Shown: positions 34,770-42,674 of the stretch, one piece after another
Layout: every line of letters starts with the position of its first letter
Numbering within the stretch: the first letter of the stretch is position 1
From: Bacteroidota bacterium
GTDB taxonomy: Bacteria; Bacteroidota; Bacteroidia; Flavobacteriales; Flavobacteriaceae
Reading direction: 5' to 3'
Length of the DNA stretch: 64,000 nucleotides
Assembly (NCBI GenBank): GCA_023434025.1
Contig: JAEYTL010000027.1
Coordinates: 93,878 to 157,877, forward strand
The notes under the pieces: generated by a model
Database searches by the model: none
The model's input: only the letters and a program-made list of their open reading frames with translations
What the model was told of the DNA's origin: nothing
Position numbers and translations under genes: made by a program

Positions 34770-35039
34770 ATGGCTAAAGAATCAATGAAAGCCCGTGAGG
34801 TGAAAAGACAAAAAGCGGTAGATAAGTATGCTGAAAAAAGAAAAGCTTTGCTAGAAGCGGGTGATTATGAAGGCTTACAGAAATTACCGAGAAATGCTTC
34901 TCCGGTTCGTTTGCACAATCGTTGTAAATTAACAGGAAGACCAAGAGGGTACATGAGACAATTCGGTATTTCACGGGTAACTTTCCGTGAAATGGCTAAC
35001 CAGGGATTAATTCCGGGAGTTAAAAAATCTAGTTGGTAA
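34770..35039 (+). CDS. rpsN: Ribosomal protein uS14 (zinc-free form)
   Basis: 30S head protein, 89 residues. It ends in NRCKLTGRPRGYMRQFGISR and RVTFREMANQGLIPGVKKSSW. Only one Cys remains of the two CxxC pairs found in the short zinc-binding type, so this is the long C-minus form. It lies 3 bp after rplE. A 74-bp gap with a hairpin follows before rpsH. Confidence 0.97.
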   Translation: MAKESMKAREVKRQKAVDKYAEKRKALLEAGDYEGLQKLPRNASPVRLHNRCKLTGRPRGYMRQFGISRVTFREMANQGLIPGVKKSSW

Positions 35040-35055
35040 AAACAAATTTTTAATT

Positions 35056-35093
35056 GGTTTCAGGTTCAACAGGAATAGTTCCCGTTGAAAACC
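35056..35093 (+). promoter_or_regulatory. Hairpin upstream of rpsH, possible ribosomal-protein control site
   Basis: TTCAAC (35065-35070) pairs with GTTGAA (35084-35089) and GGAA (35072-35075) with TTCC (35079-35082), separated by an A-C mismatch, with a TAG loop. GGTT (35056-35059) can also pair with AACC (35090-35093). It ends 20 bp before the rpsH ATG. Confidence 0.55.
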
Positions 35094-35113
35094 GTTACCG
35101 CAAATTTATACAT

Positions 35114-35512
35114 ATGTATACAGATCCTATTGCCGATTATCTAACGAGAGTTAGAAATGCTGTGAATGCTAATCACAAAGTGGTTGAGATTCCTGCTTCT
35201 AACTTGAAAAAAGAAATCACAAAGATTTTATTCGATCAAGGATATATCTTGAGTTACAAATTTGATGACAATACCGTTCAGGGTACCATCAAAATTGCTT
35301 TGAAGTACGATAAAGTAACCAAAGAGCCTGTAATAAGAGATATCCAAAGAATTAGTAAACCAGGTTTACGTAAGTACGCAAGTTCTGCGAATCTCCCAAG
35401 AATCCTAAACGGATTGGGTATTGCAATTGTTTCAACTTCCAAAGGTTTAATGACCGGAAAGCAAGCTAAACAATTGAATGTTGGAGGTGAAGTAATTTGT
35501 TACGTATACTAA
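35114..35512 (+). CDS. rpsH: Ribosomal protein uS8
   Basis: 30S protein binding the central domain of 16S rRNA and a translational repressor in E. coli. MYTDPIADYLTRVRNAVNAN is the family N-terminus, so the ATG at 35114 is the start and the product is 132 residues; a longer frame from 35054 reads through the upstream hairpin and is not credible. GLGIAIVSTSKGLMTGKQAK is conserved. Confidence 0.97.
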   Translation: MYTDPIADYLTRVRNAVNANHKVVEIPASNLKKEITKILFDQGYILSYKFDDNTVQGTIKIALKYDKVTKEPVIRDIQRISKPGLRKYASSANLPRILNGLGIAIVSTSKGLMTGKQAKQLNVGGEVICYVY

Positions 35513-35528
35513 TAAAAAAGACCAGACG

Positions 35529-36071
35529 ATGTCAAGAATAGGTAAAAGCCCAATTGTAATTCCAACCGGAGTAACTGTAGAAGTAAACGAAGGAGTTATT
35601 ACAGCAAAAGGAAAATTAGGTCAGTTAACACAAGATTTTTCAGATGTAAGTGTTAAGATTGAAGACGGTCAGGTGATTGTGGAAAGAACTTCTGACCACA
35701 AAGAACATAGATCAAAACACGGTTTATACAGAGCTTTAATCAGTAATATGATTACAGGTGTGTCAACTGGTTTTACAAAAGAATTAGAGTTAGTTGGGGT
35801 GGGGTACAGAGCTTCTAACCAAGGTCAGAAATTAGATCTTGCTTTAGGGTTTTCGCACAATATCGTTTTAGAAATTGCTCCGGAAGTAAAGTTGGAAACA
35901 GTTTCTGAAAAAGGTAAAAACCCAATCGTTAAACTAACCTCGCACGATAAACAACTTTTAGGTCAGGTTGCCGCTAAAATCAGAGGTTTCCGTCGTCCAG
36001 AGCCTTACAAAGGAAAAGGAGTGAAATTCGTAGGTGAAGTATTAAGAAGAAAAGCAGGTAAATCAGCTTAA
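35529..36071 (+). CDS. rplF: Ribosomal protein uL6
   Basis: 50S protein near the factor-binding centre. MSRIGKSPIVIPTGVTVEV and the C-terminal RRPEPYKGKGVKFVGEVLRR are diagnostic; 180 residues with two duplicated folds. Confidence 0.98.
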   Translation: MSRIGKSPIVIPTGVTVEVNEGVITAKGKLGQLTQDFSDVSVKIEDGQVIVERTSDHKEHRSKHGLYRALISNMITGVSTGFTKELELVGVGYRASNQGQKLDLALGFSHNIVLEIAPEVKLETVSEKGKNPIVKLTSHDKQLLGQVAAKIRGFRRPEPYKGKGVKFVGEVLRRKAGKSA

Positions 36072-36082
36072 AATTTAAGATT

Positions 36083-36436
36083 ATGTCATTAACAAAATCT
36101 GATAGAAGACAGAGAATTAAGTTCAGAATTAGAAAGATTGTAAGCGGTACTGCTACAAAACCAAGACTTTCTGTATTCAGAAGCAATAAAGAAATCTACG
36201 CACAGTTGATAGATGACTTAAACGGAGTAACTATTTTGGCAGCTTCCTCAAGAGATAAAGGAGTTGATACAAAAGGAACGAATGTTGAAGTCGCTAACGC
36301 AGTAGGTAAATTAGTTGCTGAAAAAGCATTGAAAGCCGGTATTGAAACAGTAACTTTCGATAGAGGAGGGTACTTATACCACGGTCGTATTAAATCATTA
36401 GCAGAAGGAGCGAGAGCTGCCGGACTTAAATTCTAA
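36083..36436 (+). CDS. rplR: Ribosomal protein uL18
   Basis: 5S rRNA-binding 50S protein, 117 residues. The basic N-terminus KSDRRQRIKFRIRKIVSGT and the core RLSVFRSNKEIYAQLIDD are typical, with VTFDRGGYLYHGRIKSLAEG at the end. Confidence 0.98.
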   Translation: MSLTKSDRRQRIKFRIRKIVSGTATKPRLSVFRSNKEIYAQLIDDLNGVTILAASSRDKGVDTKGTNVEVANAVGKLVAEKALKAGIETVTFDRGGYLYHGRIKSLAEGARAAGLKF

Positions 36437-36442
36437 GAAATT

Positions 36443-36967
36443 ATGTATAGTCAATACAAAAATGTAGAGTTAGTAAAACCTAGTGGTCTTGAATTAAAAG
36501 ATCGTTTGGTAAGTGTAAATCGTGTTACCAAAGTAACAAAAGGTGGTAGAGCATTTGGTTTTTCTGCTATTGTTGTGGTAGGTGATGAAAACGGAGTGGT
36601 TGGGCACGGATTAGGAAAATCTAAAGATGTTTCTGAAGCAATTGCAAAAGCAGTAGAGGATGCAAAGAAAAATTTAGTTAGAATTCCTTTGAGCGGACAA
36701 TCGGTTCCTCACGAACAAAAAGGAAAATTTGGTGGAGCAAGAGTATTCCTTATGCCTGCTTCTCATGGTACCGGGGTTATTGCCGGTGGTGCTGTGCGGG
36801 CGGTATTGGAGTCCGTAGGAATCCACGATGTATTATCAAAGTCTCAGGGATCTTCAAACCCTCACAATGTGGTAAAAGCAACATTCGATGCTTTACTTCA
36901 AATGAGAAGTGCTTACACGGTAGCTAAGCAAAGAGGAATTTCTTTAGAGAAAGTATTTAAAGGTTAA
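36443..36967 (+). CDS. rpsE: Ribosomal protein uS5
   Basis: 30S protein at the mRNA entry, important for fidelity. LKDRLVSVNRVTKVTKGGRA starts the double-stranded RNA-binding fold; GKSKDVSEAIAKAVEDAKKN and GSSNPHNVVKATFDALLQM are conserved. 174 residues. Confidence 0.98.
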   Translation: MYSQYKNVELVKPSGLELKDRLVSVNRVTKVTKGGRAFGFSAIVVVGDENGVVGHGLGKSKDVSEAIAKAVEDAKKNLVRIPLSGQSVPHEQKGKFGGARVFLMPASHGTGVIAGGAVRAVLESVGIHDVLSKSQGSSNPHNVVKATFDALLQMRSAYTVAKQRGISLEKVFKG

Positions 36968-36981
36968 TATACAAGGAAATT

Positions 36982-37164
36982 ATGTCAAAAATTTTAGTAA
37001 AACAAGTAAGAAGCCAAATTAACTGTCCTCAAACACAAAAGAGAACATTGGTGGCTTTGGGTCTTAAAAGATTAGGACAAGTAGTAGAGCATGAAAATTC
37101 ATCTGCTATCCTTGGTATGGTAAATAAAGTTAAACACTTGGTTTCTGTAGAAGAAGCTAAATAA
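36982..37164 (+). CDS. rpmD: Ribosomal protein uL30
   Basis: Small 50S protein, 60 residues. ILVKQVRSQINCPQTQKRTL and LGLKRLGQVVEHENSSAILG match the short bacterial form. It is placed between rpsE and rplO as in most bacteria. Confidence 0.97.
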   Translation: MSKILVKQVRSQINCPQTQKRTLVALGLKRLGQVVEHENSSAILGMVNKVKHLVSVEEAK

Positions 37165-37175
37165 CACTATTCAAA

Positions 37176-37628
37176 ATGAATTTAAGTAACTTACAACCAG
37201 CTGAAGGTTCAACACATAATCAAAATAAAAGAGTAGGTAGAGGAGAAGGTTCCGGAAAAGGTGGTACTGCTGCACGTGGTCACAAAGGTGCTAAATCCCG
37301 CTCAGGTTACTCTAAAAAGATTGGTTTTGAAGGAGGTCAGATGCCCCTTCAAAGACGTGTGCCTAAGTTTGGATTTAAAAATATCAATAGAGTAGATTAT
37401 CAGGGTGTTAATCTTGATACTTTACAAGCTTTAGTTGACAATGGTTTAGTGACAGATACTGTTGATTTTGCAGTATTGGTTGAAAATCGCCTGGCAACTA
37501 AAAACGAATTGGTAAAAGTATTGGGTCGGGGTGAATTAAAGGCGAAATTAAAAGTAACCGCTCACAAATTTACTGCTACCGCAAAAGCAGCAATTGAAGC
37601 TGCCGGTGGTGAAGCTGTAACTTTATAA
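37176..37628 (+). CDS. rplO: Ribosomal protein uL15
   Basis: Late-assembly 50S protein, 150 residues. The Gly/Arg-rich N-terminal arm (GRGEGSGKGGTAARGHKGAK) is followed by the globular domain. secY begins 12 bp later, the usual coupling of L15 and SecY. Confidence 0.98.
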   Translation: MNLSNLQPAEGSTHNQNKRVGRGEGSGKGGTAARGHKGAKSRSGYSKKIGFEGGQMPLQRRVPKFGFKNINRVDYQGVNLDTLQALVDNGLVTDTVDFAVLVENRLATKNELVKVLGRGELKAKLKVTAHKFTATAKAAIEAAGGEAVTL

Positions 37629-37640
37629 TTTACTGACTGT

Positions 37641-38987
37641 ATGAAGAAATTTTTTGAAGCACTCGCAAACGTTTGGAAAATAGAAGAACTAAAGAACCGT
37701 ATTATGGTTACTTTAGGATTGCTTTTAGTTTATCGTTTTGGAGCACAGGTTACTTTACCGGGTATTGATGCAACAAAGCTGGAAGGCTTGGCATCGCAAA
37801 CAGATCAAGGAATCGGTTCGATTCTGAATATGTTTACCGGAGGGGCATTTTCACAGGCATCCGTATTTGCTTTGGGAATTATGCCTTACATTTCTGCATC
37901 CATTGTGGTGCAATTAATGGGAATCGCAGTTCCTTATTTACAAAAACTGCAAAAGGACGGTGAGAGTGGTAGAAAAAAAATCAATCAGATTACACGTTGG
38001 TTAACCATCGCAATCACTTTGGTTCAAGGGCCGGGTTATATTTATAACTTGTACAGAACTTTACCTTCCGAAGCATTTTTATTAGGATTCAATTCCTTCT
38101 CTTTCCTTTTCTCTGCGGTAGTCATTCTGGTAACAGGAACTATCTTTGCTATGTGGTTAGGAGAGAAGATTACCGACAAAGGTATTGGTAACGGTATATC
38201 CTTATTGATTATGGTGGGTATCATTGCCAGACTTCCGGAAGCATTTTTACAGGAATTTGTTTCAACCGTATCTCAGGATCAGGGTGGTCTGGTAAAACTG
38301 GTATTTGAAATAATTCTTTGGTTATTAATTATCATTGCCAGTATTCTTCTAGTAATGGCGGTACGTAAAATACCGGTGCAGTATGCCAGAAGAACAGCCG
38401 GCGGTGATTTTGAACAGGATATGATGGGTGGTAATAGACAGTTTATTCCTTTAAAGCTAAATGCTTCCGGAGTTATGCCTATTATCTTTGCACAGGCAAT
38501 TATGTTTATTCCTGCTGCAGTAGCCGGTCTTTCAAATTCTGAAACAGCTCAATCCGTTACAGGAGCTTTCAGTGATATGTTTGGTTTTTGGTATAATGTT
38601 GTTTTTGCGTTGTTAATCATAGTTTTTACGTATTTTTACACCGCAATTACAGTACCGACCAACAAAATGGCTGATGATTTAAAAAGAAGTGGTGGATTTA
38701 TACCCGGTATCAGACCCGGGTTGGAAACTTCCGACTTTCTGGATAAAGTGATGTCGTTGATAACATTACCAGGATCCCTGTTCTTGGCTCTTATTGCAGT
38801 GTTCCCTGCAGTAGTGGTTAATTTAATGGGTGTTCAACAGAATTGGGGAATGTTTTTTGGAGGAACATCATTGTTAATTATGGTTGGAGTTGCAATTGAT
38901 ACTATGCAGCAGATAAATTCTTATTTGTTGAATAGACATTATGATGGTTTAATGAAGACTGGTAAAAATAGAAAAGCAGTAGCTTAA
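37641..38987 (+). CDS. secY: Preprotein translocase channel SecY
   Basis: Central pore of the Sec machinery with ten predicted helices over 448 residues. Conserved elements include the plug region MFTGGAFSQASVFALGIMPY, VQLMGIAVPYLQKL, GIGNGISLLIM and the SecA-contacting loop GGFIPGIRPG. It is the only membrane protein in this operon, placed between rplO and infA. Confidence 0.98.
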   Translation: MKKFFEALANVWKIEELKNRIMVTLGLLLVYRFGAQVTLPGIDATKLEGLASQTDQGIGSILNMFTGGAFSQASVFALGIMPYISASIVVQLMGIAVPYLQKLQKDGESGRKKINQITRWLTIAITLVQGPGYIYNLYRTLPSEAFLLGFNSFSFLFSAVVILVTGTIFAMWLGEKITDKGIGNGISLLIMVGIIARLPEAFLQEFVSTVSQDQGGLVKLVFEIILWLLIIIASILLVMAVRKIPVQYARRTAGGDFEQDMMGGNRQFIPLKLNASGVMPIIFAQAIMFIPAAVAGLSNSETAQSVTGAFSDMFGFWYNVVFALLIIVFTYFYTAITVPTNKMADDLKRSGGFIPGIRPGLETSDFLDKVMSLITLPGSLFLALIAVFPAVVVNLMGVQQNWGMFFGGTSLLIMVGVAIDTMQQINSYLLNRHYDGLMKTGKNRKAVA

Positions 38988-38992
38988 TTTTT

Positions 38993-39208
38993 ATGGCAAA
39001 ACAATCAGCAATAGAACAAGACGGATCAATCATCGAAGCATTGTCAAATGCAATGTTCCGTGTAGAATTAGAAAATGGTCACGTAGTGATTGCTCATATT
39101 TCCGGTAAAATGCGTATGCATTACATTAAATTATTACCTGGTGATAAGGTAAAACTGGAAATGAGCCCTTACGACCTGACAAAAGCAAGAATTACTTATA
39201 GATATTAA
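38993..39208 (+). CDS. infA: Translation initiation factor IF-1
   Basis: An OB-fold factor of 71 residues that blocks the A site during initiation. MAKQSAIEQDGSIIEALSNA and the closing LTKARITYRY are standard. It starts 5 bp after secY. Confidence 0.97.
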   Translation: MAKQSAIEQDGSIIEALSNAMFRVELENGHVVIAHISGKMRMHYIKLLPGDKVKLEMSPYDLTKARITYRY

Positions 39209-39220
39209 AGCTGTTTCACA

Positions 39221-39337
39221 ATGAAAGTAAGAGCATCAGTAAAGAAAAGAAGTGCCGAATGCGTAATCGTTCGCAGAAAAGGCAGATTGTACGTTATTAA
39301 CAAAAAGAATCCTAGATTTAAACAAAGACAAGGATAA
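39221..39337 (+). CDS. rpmJ: Ribosomal protein bL36 (zinc-free form)
   Basis: A 38-residue protein found by translating the gap between infA and rpsM. It starts MKVRASVKKRS and ends NKKNPRFKQRQG. The zinc ribbon of classic L36 uses three Cys and one His; here a single Cys (AECVIV) and no His remain, so it is the C-minus variant. Start 12 bp after infA, stop 2 bp before rpsM. Confidence 0.97.
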   Translation: MKVRASVKKRSAECVIVRRKGRLYVINKKNPRFKQRQG

Positions 39338-39339
39338 TT

Positions 39340-39714
39340 ATGGCAAGAATTGCAGGGGTAGATATACCTAAAAACAAAAGAGGAGTTATTGCTTTAACCT
39401 ATATTTTCGGTATCGGAAAAAGCAGAGCTATTGAGATTTTAGAAAAAGCTCAAGTTAGTCAGGACAAGAAAGTTCAGGATTGGAATGATGACGAAATCGG
39501 AGCGATCCGGGATGCGGTATCATATTACAAAATTGAAGGAGAATTGCGTTCAGAAGTTTCCCTACACATCAAACGTCTTATGGACATTGGTTGCTACAGA
39601 GGAATTCGTCACAGAGCTGGTCTTCCGTTAAGAGGACAAAGAACTAAAAACAATTCAAGAACAAGAAAAGGTAAAAGAAAAACTGTTGCGAACAAGAAAA
39701 AAGCAACTAAATAA
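39340..39714 (+). CDS. rpsM: Ribosomal protein uS13
   Basis: 30S head protein forming bridges to the 50S subunit. ARIAGVDIPKNKRGVIALTY opens it, and GIRHRAGLPLRGQRTKNNSR with a basic tail closes the 124-residue protein. Confidence 0.98.
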   Translation: MARIAGVDIPKNKRGVIALTYIFGIGKSRAIEILEKAQVSQDKKVQDWNDDEIGAIRDAVSYYKIEGELRSEVSLHIKRLMDIGCYRGIRHRAGLPLRGQRTKNNSRTRKGKRKTVANKKKATK

Positions 39715-39722
39715 TAAGTAAT

Positions 39723-40106
39723 ATGGCTAAGACAACAACAAAAAAACGTAAAGTTATCGTTGAATCAACGGGTGAAGCTCATATTAATGCAACTTTTAAC
39801 AACATTATTATTTCCCTTACCAATAAAAAAGGAGAGGTAATATCTTGGTCTTCTGCCGGTAAAATGGGGTTCAGAGGTTCTAAAAAGAATACGCCTTATG
39901 CTGCTCAAATGGCCGCAGAGGATTGTTCTAAAGTTGCACTTGAAGCAGGTTTAAAGAAAGTAAAAGTGTATGTGAAAGGACCAGGAAACGGACGTGAGTC
40001 TGCTATCCGTTCTATCCATAACGGTGGAATTGAAGTTACGGAGATTATCGACGTAACCCCAATGCCACACAACGGTTGTAGACCTCCTAAAAGAAGAAGA
40101 GTATAA
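39723..40106 (+). CDS. rpsK: Ribosomal protein uS11
   Basis: 30S platform protein, 127 residues. GEAHINATFNNIIISLTNKK, the GFRGSKKNTPYAAQ segment and the C-terminal PMPHNGCRPPKRRRV are conserved. The gap after it (119 bp) carries a structured leader for rpsD. Confidence 0.98.
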   Translation: MAKTTTKKRKVIVESTGEAHINATFNNIIISLTNKKGEVISWSSAGKMGFRGSKKNTPYAAQMAAEDCSKVALEAGLKKVKVYVKGPGNGRESAIRSIHNGGIEVTEIIDVTPMPHNGCRPPKRRRV

Positions 40107-40158
40107 GTTGGCTGGATTTTTTCAGTAACTTTTATTTAATATTAATTAAGTATAACCC

Positions 40159-40211
40159 AAGGTAGAGAACGATTATCGAAGGATTTGACCTGAATTCATA
40201 ATCACTACCTT
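40159..40211 (+). promoter_or_regulatory. Structured leader upstream of rpsD (candidate S4-binding RNA)
   Basis: Outer stem AAGGTAG (40159-40165) with CTACCTT (40205-40211), inner stem GATTAT (40171-40176) with ATAATC (40198-40203), and an apical AGG/CCT pairing at 40180-40182 and 40189-40191. The two main stems are separated by an asymmetric AGAAC/A internal loop. It ends 14 bp before the rpsD ATG and has no T-tract, which suits translational control. Confidence 0.65.
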
Positions 40212-40225
40212 AAATCAATTTAAAA

Positions 40226-40831
40226 ATGGCAAGATATACTGGTCCAAAAACTAAAATAGCTCGTAAGTTCGGCGAAGCTATCTTCGGAGAAGACAAAGCC
40301 TTCGAAAAAAGAAATTATCCTCCGGGACAACATGGTTTGGCTAAAAGAAGAGGTAAAAAATCTGAATATGCAGTTCAGTTAATGGAAAAGCAAAAAGCAA
40401 AGTACACTTACGGAATTCTTGAAAAACAATTCAGAAACCTATTCGAAAAAGCGGCCGCTTCTAAAGGCGTAACAGGTGAAATCCTTTTACAATTGTGTGA
40501 AGCCCGTTTAGATAACGTGGTTTACAGAATGGGAATCGCTCCATCAAGAAGAGCTGCCCGTCAGATTGTTGGTCACAGACACATCACTGTAAATGGTGAA
40601 ATTGTGAACGTACCTTCATACCACCTGAAACCAGGCGACAAAGTTGCCGTTCGTGAAAAATCTAAATCAGTTGAAGCAATCAACAGTTCTTTAGCTAATT
40701 CAAGCAAAGTTTACGAGTGGATTACCTGGAACAATGATACCAAAGAAGGTACTTTTGTAGCCGTTCCACAACGTTTACAAATCCCAGAAAACATCAAAGA
40801 ACAACTAATCGTTGAGTTATACAACAAATAA
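40226..40831 (+). CDS. rpsD: Ribosomal protein uS4
   Basis: 16S assembly initiator and, in several bacteria, a repressor of its own operon. 201 residues: ARYTGPKTKIARKFGEAIFG, the NYPPGQHGLAKRRGKKSEY region, and the S4 RNA-binding domain RLDNVVYRMGIAPSRRAARQ. The N-terminal zinc-binding cysteines of some S4 proteins are absent. Confidence 0.98.
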   Translation: MARYTGPKTKIARKFGEAIFGEDKAFEKRNYPPGQHGLAKRRGKKSEYAVQLMEKQKAKYTYGILEKQFRNLFEKAAASKGVTGEILLQLCEARLDNVVYRMGIAPSRRAARQIVGHRHITVNGEIVNVPSYHLKPGDKVAVREKSKSVEAINSSLANSSKVYEWITWNNDTKEGTFVAVPQRLQIPENIKEQLIVELYNK

Positions 40832-40852
40832 TAATTGACAGTAGTCGTAATT

Positions 40853-41845
40853 ATGGCAATATTTAATTTTCAGAAGCCCGATAAAGTTATCATGATCGAT
40901 TCCACCGATTTTGAAGGTAAGTTTGAATTCAGACCTTTAGAACCTGGTTACGGATTGACTGTTGGTAATGCACTTAGAAGAGTTTTGCTTTCCGCTCTTG
41001 AAGGATATGCAATTACATCTGTTCGTATTGAAGGTGTAGATCACGAGTTCTCTACCATCTCCGGAGTTGTAGAAGATGTTACCGAAATTATTTTGAACTT
41101 GAAACAAGTTCGTTTCAAACGTCAAATTGAAGAAGTTGACAACGAAACCGTTACCATCTCTCTTTCTGGCAAAGAACAAATTACTGCTGGTGATTTTCAA
41201 AAATTTATTTCAGGTTTCCAGGTTTTAAATCCTGAGTTAGTTATCTGTAACCTTGATTCTAAAGTTAACATCAACATGGAGTTAACTATTGAAAAAGGAA
41301 GAGGATATGTTCCTGCGGAAGAAAACAAAAAGCAAAATGCAGCTATCGGAACCATTTTCACCGATTCTATTTTTACACCTATTAAAAATGTAAAATATGC
41401 AATCGAAAACTTCCGTGTAGAGCAAAAAACAGATTATGAAAAGTTGGTTTTCGAAATCAAAACCGACGGATCAATCAATCCTAAAGATGCTTTAACTGAA
41501 GCTGCTAAGGTTTTAATTCACCACTTTATGTTGTTCTCAGACGAAAGAATTACTCTTGAAGCTGATGAAATTGCACAAACAGAATCATATGACGAAGAGT
41601 CTTTACACATGAGACAGTTGCTTAAAACAAAGCTTGTGGATATGGATCTTTCTGTAAGAGCATTAAATTGTTTGAAAGCGGCTGAAGTTGAAACATTAGG
41701 AGACTTAGTATCGTTCAATAAAAATGACTTGATGAAATTCCGTAACTTCGGTAAGAAATCATTGACCGAGCTTGATGAGCTTGTGGCCATTAAAAACTTA
41801 CACTTCGGAATGGATTTGTCAAAATATAAATTAGATAAAGAATAA
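40853..41845 (+). CDS. rpoA: RNA polymerase alpha subunit
   Basis: 330 residues. The N-terminal dimerisation domain includes EPGYGLTVGNALRRVLLSAL; the C-terminal domain (about 265-330) has LSVRALNCLKAAEVETLGDL and RNFGKKSLTELDEL for DNA and activator contacts. The ATG at 40853 gives MAIFNFQKPDKVIM; an in-frame TTG at 40835 adds six residues and is rejected as the less likely start. It lies 21 bp after rpsD. Confidence 0.98.
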   Translation: MAIFNFQKPDKVIMIDSTDFEGKFEFRPLEPGYGLTVGNALRRVLLSALEGYAITSVRIEGVDHEFSTISGVVEDVTEIILNLKQVRFKRQIEEVDNETVTISLSGKEQITAGDFQKFISGFQVLNPELVICNLDSKVNINMELTIEKGRGYVPAEENKKQNAAIGTIFTDSIFTPIKNVKYAIENFRVEQKTDYEKLVFEIKTDGSINPKDALTEAAKVLIHHFMLFSDERITLEADEIAQTESYDEESLHMRQLLKTKLVDMDLSVRALNCLKAAEVETLGDLVSFNKNDLMKFRNFGKKSLTELDELVAIKNLHFGMDLSKYKLDKE

Positions 41846-41849
41846 ATCA

Positions 41850-41891
41850 CTTCATATTTTGCTCTCCAAAGCGGATAGATGCAAGATGAAG
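41850..41891 (+). promoter_or_regulatory. Hairpin between rpoA and rplQ
   Basis: CTTCAT (41850-41855) pairs with ATGAAG (41886-41891), TTGC (41859-41862) with GCAA (41881-41884), and TCC (41865-41867) with GGA (41873-41875) around AAAGC. It ends 16 bp before the rplQ ATG and has no T-tract. Confidence 0.45.
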
Positions 41892-41907
41892 GTTTAAAAA
41901 ACACGTC

Positions 41908-42411
41908 ATGAGACACGGAAAAAAAGTAAACCATTTAAGCAGACAACAAGGTCATAGAAAATCGATGTTGGCTAACATGGCTTGTTCTTTAATAGAACAC
42001 AAGCGAATCAATACAACAGTTGCTAAAGCCAAAGCTTTAAAGCAATTTGTTGAACCATTGATCACAAAATCAAAAGAAGATACTACCCACAACAGACGTA
42101 TTGTGTTTGCCTACTTAAGAAATAAACATGCCGTTACCGAGCTTTTCAGAGAAGTAGCTGCAAAAGTAGGAGACCGTCCGGGCGGTTACACCCGTATCAT
42201 TAAGTTAGGAAACCGTTTAGGGGATAATGCTGATATGGCGATGATCGAATTGGTGGACTTCAACGAACTATACAACGGAGGCAAAAAAGAAGAGAAAAAA
42301 GCAAAAAGCCGTCGAGGTGGTAAAGCTAAAAAGGCTGAGACTGCTGCTGAAGCAAAAGCACCGGAGGCTCCTGCTGCTGACTCTACTGAAACGACCGAAG
42401 CTGCAGAATAA
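41908..42411 (+). CDS. rplQ: Ribosomal protein bL17
   Basis: 50S protein near the exit tunnel. MRHGKKVNHLSRQQGHRKSM and NMACSLIEHKRINTTVAKAK are signatures. At 167 residues it is about 40 longer than E. coli L17 because of an acidic and Ala/Lys-rich tail from about residue 125. Last gene of the operon. Confidence 0.97.
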   Translation: MRHGKKVNHLSRQQGHRKSMLANMACSLIEHKRINTTVAKAKALKQFVEPLITKSKEDTTHNRRIVFAYLRNKHAVTELFREVAAKVGDRPGGYTRIIKLGNRLGDNADMAMIELVDFNELYNGGKKEEKKAKSRRGGKAKKAETAAEAKAPEAPAADSTETTEAAE

Positions 42412-42430
42412 TGAAACCATTCATTCAATA

Positions 42431-42468
42431 AAAAAAAGGATAAACTTTCGAGTTTGTCCTTTTTTTTT
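42431..42468 (+). terminator. Terminator of the ribosomal operon
   Basis: A 16-bp stem (42431-42446 with 42451-42466, one G-U pair) with a TTCG tetraloop. The right arm ends in a run of nine T residues. Strongest terminator in the window. Confidence 0.95.
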
Positions 42469-42505
42469 GGTTGAAGCTGAGTTTATTGAAGTTTCAGCAA
42501 CGGAT

Positions 42506-42562
42506 GGCTCGGGCTTTTTCAGAAATCCATGTTCCCGCTTTCCGCTGCAATCAGGGCTTAAT
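42506..42562 (-). repeat. Probable relic of a flavobacterial intergenic repeat
   Basis: On the minus strand this reads TAAGCCCTGATTG, then CAGCGGAAAGCGGGAAC, then AAAAAGCCCGAGCC. From memory, many Flavobacterium genomes carry a dispersed non-coding repeat with TAGCCC(T/C)GATTG and GCGGAAAGCGGGA ends around a longer centre; here the centre seems deleted. This rests on recollection, not a search. Confidence 0.4.
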
Positions 42563-42626
42563 AGAGAACCGTAAAAAAAGCTGAGTTTCAAAAAAAAATC
42601 AGCCTTTCAGCTACTCAGAAAAAAAC

Positions 42627-42657
42627 TTTTCCAGGTTCAGAATTTAAACTAAATTTG
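42627..42657 (+). promoter_or_regulatory. Candidate promoter for carA
   Basis: An exact -7 box TAAATTTG (42650-42657) lies 17 bp before the ATG. At the right distance (19 nt) is TTTT (42627-42630), a weak -33. Confidence 0.6.
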
Positions 42658-42674
42658 CAAAACAACACACAACA

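Noticed and set aside
35054..35113. Longer start for rpsH
   Set aside because: The extra 20 residues are translated hairpin; MYTDPIADYL at 35114 is the S8 start.
40835..40852. TTG start for rpoA
   Set aside because: The ATG at 40853 gives the usual 330-residue protein.
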